A stretch of DNA of 43,727 bases from JAQIBY01 sp964407055. GTDB lineage: Bacteria; Bacteroidota; Bacteroidia; Bacteroidales; ML635J-15. Positions 42,154 to 43,727 of this stretch are shown piece after piece (position 1 is the first letter of the stretch; every line of letters starts with the position of its first letter). A program made the translations under genes and the position numbers. The DNA lies in assembly GCA_964407055.1 (NCBI GenBank), contig CAYOUD010000002.1, forward strand, positions 1 to 43,727, read 5' to 3'. The notes beneath the pieces were generated by a model. It searched no databases and was not told where the DNA came from. It saw only the letters and a program-made list of their open reading frames with translations.

Positions 42154-43593
42154 TTAATCAATTCGTTCAAAAGCGCCCAAATCTGGTCCTTCATCGGTTA
42201 AACGATTATTTCCGTCAAAATCCACCGGAACTTGTTGCCCGAGTTCAATTCTCCCCGCATTAATGGCAGGAGAGAGAGAATCCAACCGGAAATCGTATGT
42301 ATCATATGGATCAATAAATTGGGGATCCTGATTATTTATCACATTTGTAAACCGCTCATTTTCTGTGTTTTCACCAGTTTTTACCAAACAATGGTCAAAA
42401 AGGTAATTCCCATAATTCAAATTCACATCGAGCATTAGTTCTTCGGACAAGTTACCATAAATGATGCAATTTCCAAAATACGCATCGAATGCCCTAACAT
42501 CATAAACATCAATCTCCTGATTATTAGCATAAGTGAAATAATTATTCAATGCCAAGGAACTACTTTGCCGACTTCCGGAATAGTAATTTGCAAAGGTACA
42601 ATGTTTGAAATCATATAATCCGCCATAAAGCAAGGCTGCAGTATATTGTCCACAATCTGAAAAGACAGAATTCTCTGCTATAATATGCGCTCCGGCTCCA
42701 TACAATCCGGCAACATTCATATGCTGCACGATGACATTATCAAGCGTAAGCGTTGGAACACCAGCAGTTACGACAGAATCAGCACGTATCCCAACAATAG
42801 CATTTTTCACTTCTGCATAGCGCATTTCATTGTATTTACTACCAGTAAAAAAATGAATTCCGCCGAGCAGATAAATTCCGCCTCCCTCCATTGTAATCCA
42901 TGCTCCCCATTGTCCGGAAATATCGTTATAGGCAGATTCCAGACGGTCTCCCTGAAATACCACCATATTATCCATTTCTCCCTGTACTTTCAGAGTCCCA
43001 TTAACCAATAAACTTGACCCGTAATGAAAATGTATTTGTGTTCCGGCAGCTATTTGCAAGCTAACGTCCTCCTCCACCAGCACTGAATTGTAAACCAGAA
43101 TTGGTTTTTCAGGTGTCCATGTTGTATCATTGGAAATATAAGCCCCATTGACTAAGAATACATTTTGTCCAAATGCCACCAAATCAACATCCTGAGCATT
43201 TCCATTTGATACAAAAACAATGGAATCCTGCTCAACCATTTCATTTTTTAAAGGATCAATTGTGACCTCAACAAAAATAAACAAGGAATCTTCTGGAGCA
43301 ATCTCAACATCTGACACCCTAACTCCTGGTCGCCCGTCAATATTTAGCCGAAATACCGAAGCATCACCTTTTGCTAATGCGATCTCATCAATTTTCATGG
43401 CTTTGCTGTGTGGATTAATGACGGTCAGATATTTTGTTGTTGAACCAATGTTTGTAAAAATGGTATCAAACTGAACGGTATCAGTAGAAAAAGCAAGTTT
43501 GTCAGACGGACTGCTTGTATAGGGATTTCTCTCGCAGGAGGATATTACGGCAAGTATGCTAATAAAAAACGATATGACAACAACGATTCGCAT
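42154..43593 (-). CDS. Surface lipoprotein with Ig-like and beta-helix regions
   Basis: 479 residues. The signal peptide ends in a lipobox (VISSC, Cys20), predicting a lipoprotein. Residues about 30-150 resemble an Ig-like ASPM-type segment (FDTIFTNIGSTTKYLTVINPHSKAMKI, EDSLFIFVEVTIDP). About 165-470 look like a right-handed beta-helix with parallel strands (GTQIHFHYGSSLLVNGTLKV, AHIIAENSVFSDCGQYTAAL). The end SLSPAINAG...DFDGNNRL..GPDLGAFE is the choice-of-anchor Q type. Such proteins often bind or act on polysaccharide at the surface; no catalytic residues are recognisable. The neighbouring endonuclease gene probably shares its transcript. Confidence 0.78.
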   Translation of the reverse strand: MRIVVVISFFISILAVISSCERNPYTSSPSDKLAFSTDTVQFDTIFTNIGSTTKYLTVINPHSKAMKIDEIALAKGDASVFRLNIDGRPGVRVSDVEIAPEDSLFIFVEVTIDPLKNEMVEQDSIVFVSNGNAQDVDLVAFGQNVFLVNGAYISNDTTWTPEKPILVYNSVLVEEDVSLQIAAGTQIHFHYGSSLLVNGTLKVQGEMDNMVVFQGDRLESAYNDISGQWGAWITMEGGGIYLLGGIHFFTGSKYNEMRYAEVKNAIVGIRADSVVTAGVPTLTLDNVIVQHMNVAGLYGAGAHIIAENSVFSDCGQYTAALLYGGLYDFKHCTFANYYSGSRQSSSLALNNYFTYANNQEIDVYDVRAFDAYFGNCIIYGNLSEELMLDVNLNYGNYLFDHCLVKTGENTENERFTNVINNQDPQFIDPYDTYDFRLDSLSPAINAGRIELGQQVPVDFDGNNRLTDEGPDLGAFERID

Positions 43594-43597
43594 GGGA

Positions 43598-43605
43598 CAA
43601 AGATA
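43598..43605 (-). promoter_or_regulatory. -7-like element immediately before the lipoprotein start
   Basis: Minus-strand TATCTTTG fits TAnnTTTG but ends only four bases before the ATG at 43593. Transcription from it would give almost no leader. No TTTG lies at 19 bases. It may be a leaderless promoter or a chance match. Confidence 0.4.
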
Positions 43606-43687
43606 AAAGACTATTTTGCAATTTAATCATTTAAAATTTGATAAATAAACGTCGTGTGGATGCACTTATTGTTTATGAGCTACGGAG

Positions 43688-43727
43688 GATTGTTGATTGT
43701 TGATTGTTGATTGCTGATTGCTGATTG
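43688..43727. repeat. 7-bp tandem repeat cut by the window edge
   Basis: GATTGTT occurs three times, then GATTGCT twice, then GATTG at the last base, giving 40 bases and at least five and a half units. The array continues beyond the window. It lies about 95 bases upstream of the beta-helix lipoprotein gene. Confidence 0.9.

Overview
The window is a chromosomal segment of a low-GC Bacteroidota bacterium, probably a Bacteroidia or Cytophagia-like lineage. The evidence is: (i) several good matches to the Bacteroidota housekeeping promoter (TTTG, 19-20 nt, TAnnTTTG); (ii) few strong Shine-Dalgarno sites; (iii) Bacteroidota-typical families (DUF6089 outer-membrane proteins, a GLPGLI-like protein, DUF3467 next to rpoC, LytTR regulators); (iv) the gene order CBS-Omp85-nadK-DUF6089-uppS-bamA-ompH-ompH-murI divergent from pdxJ. 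Nearly all of the window is dense housekeeping DNA; both edges and 40.7-41.1 kb look accessory or repetitive. I found no phage, CRISPR array, insertion sequence, rRNA or obvious defence system.

Layout. 1-607: the broken 3' end of an unknown gene, then non-coding DNA with small palindromes and short repeats. 608-4687 (minus): a YiiX-like lipoprotein hydrolase, a receiver-domain protein with a C-terminal membrane anchor, an exported protein of unknown function, a class III aminotransferase and a LytTR response regulator, with no histidine kinase nearby. 4733-14675 (minus): an envelope-biogenesis run of murI, two OmpH/Skp chaperones, bamA, uppS, two DUF6089 proteins, nadK, a one-POTRA Omp85 protein and a CBS-ACT protein. 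A terminator-like hairpin lies directly before murI. 14872-19848 (plus): pdxJ, an alpha/beta hydrolase, fumC and asnB, ending in an intrinsic terminator. 20064-20645 (plus): a small exported GLPGLI-like protein.

20694-33833 (minus): the transcription/translation block. In transcription order it reads tRNA-Thr(TGT), tRNA-Tyr, tRNA-Gly, tRNA-Thr(GGT), tuf, tRNA-Trp, secE, nusG, rplK, rplA, rplJ, rplL, rpoB, rpoC, DUF3467. A clear promoter precedes the first tRNA, and a perfect 15-bp hairpin separates rplL from rpoB. 33927-35391 (minus): rpsU, xerC and hpf from a second clear promoter, with xerC and hpf overlapping by four bases. 35463-39365 (minus): an NSS transporter, an AGCS transporter and a membrane-anchored protein with four helix-hairpin-helix repeats. 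39594-40673: class II fructose-bisphosphate aldolase. 40704-41085: REP-like palindromes. 41086-43593 (minus): an exported endonuclease/exonuclease/phosphatase protein and a beta-helix lipoprotein. The right edge runs into a 7-bp tandem repeat.

No complete new system is evident. The best leads are the tail-anchored receiver protein and its neighbours, the hairpins before rpoB and murI, the DUF3467-rpoC linkage and the four-HhH membrane protein. All assignments come from reading motifs by eye; no database search was run.
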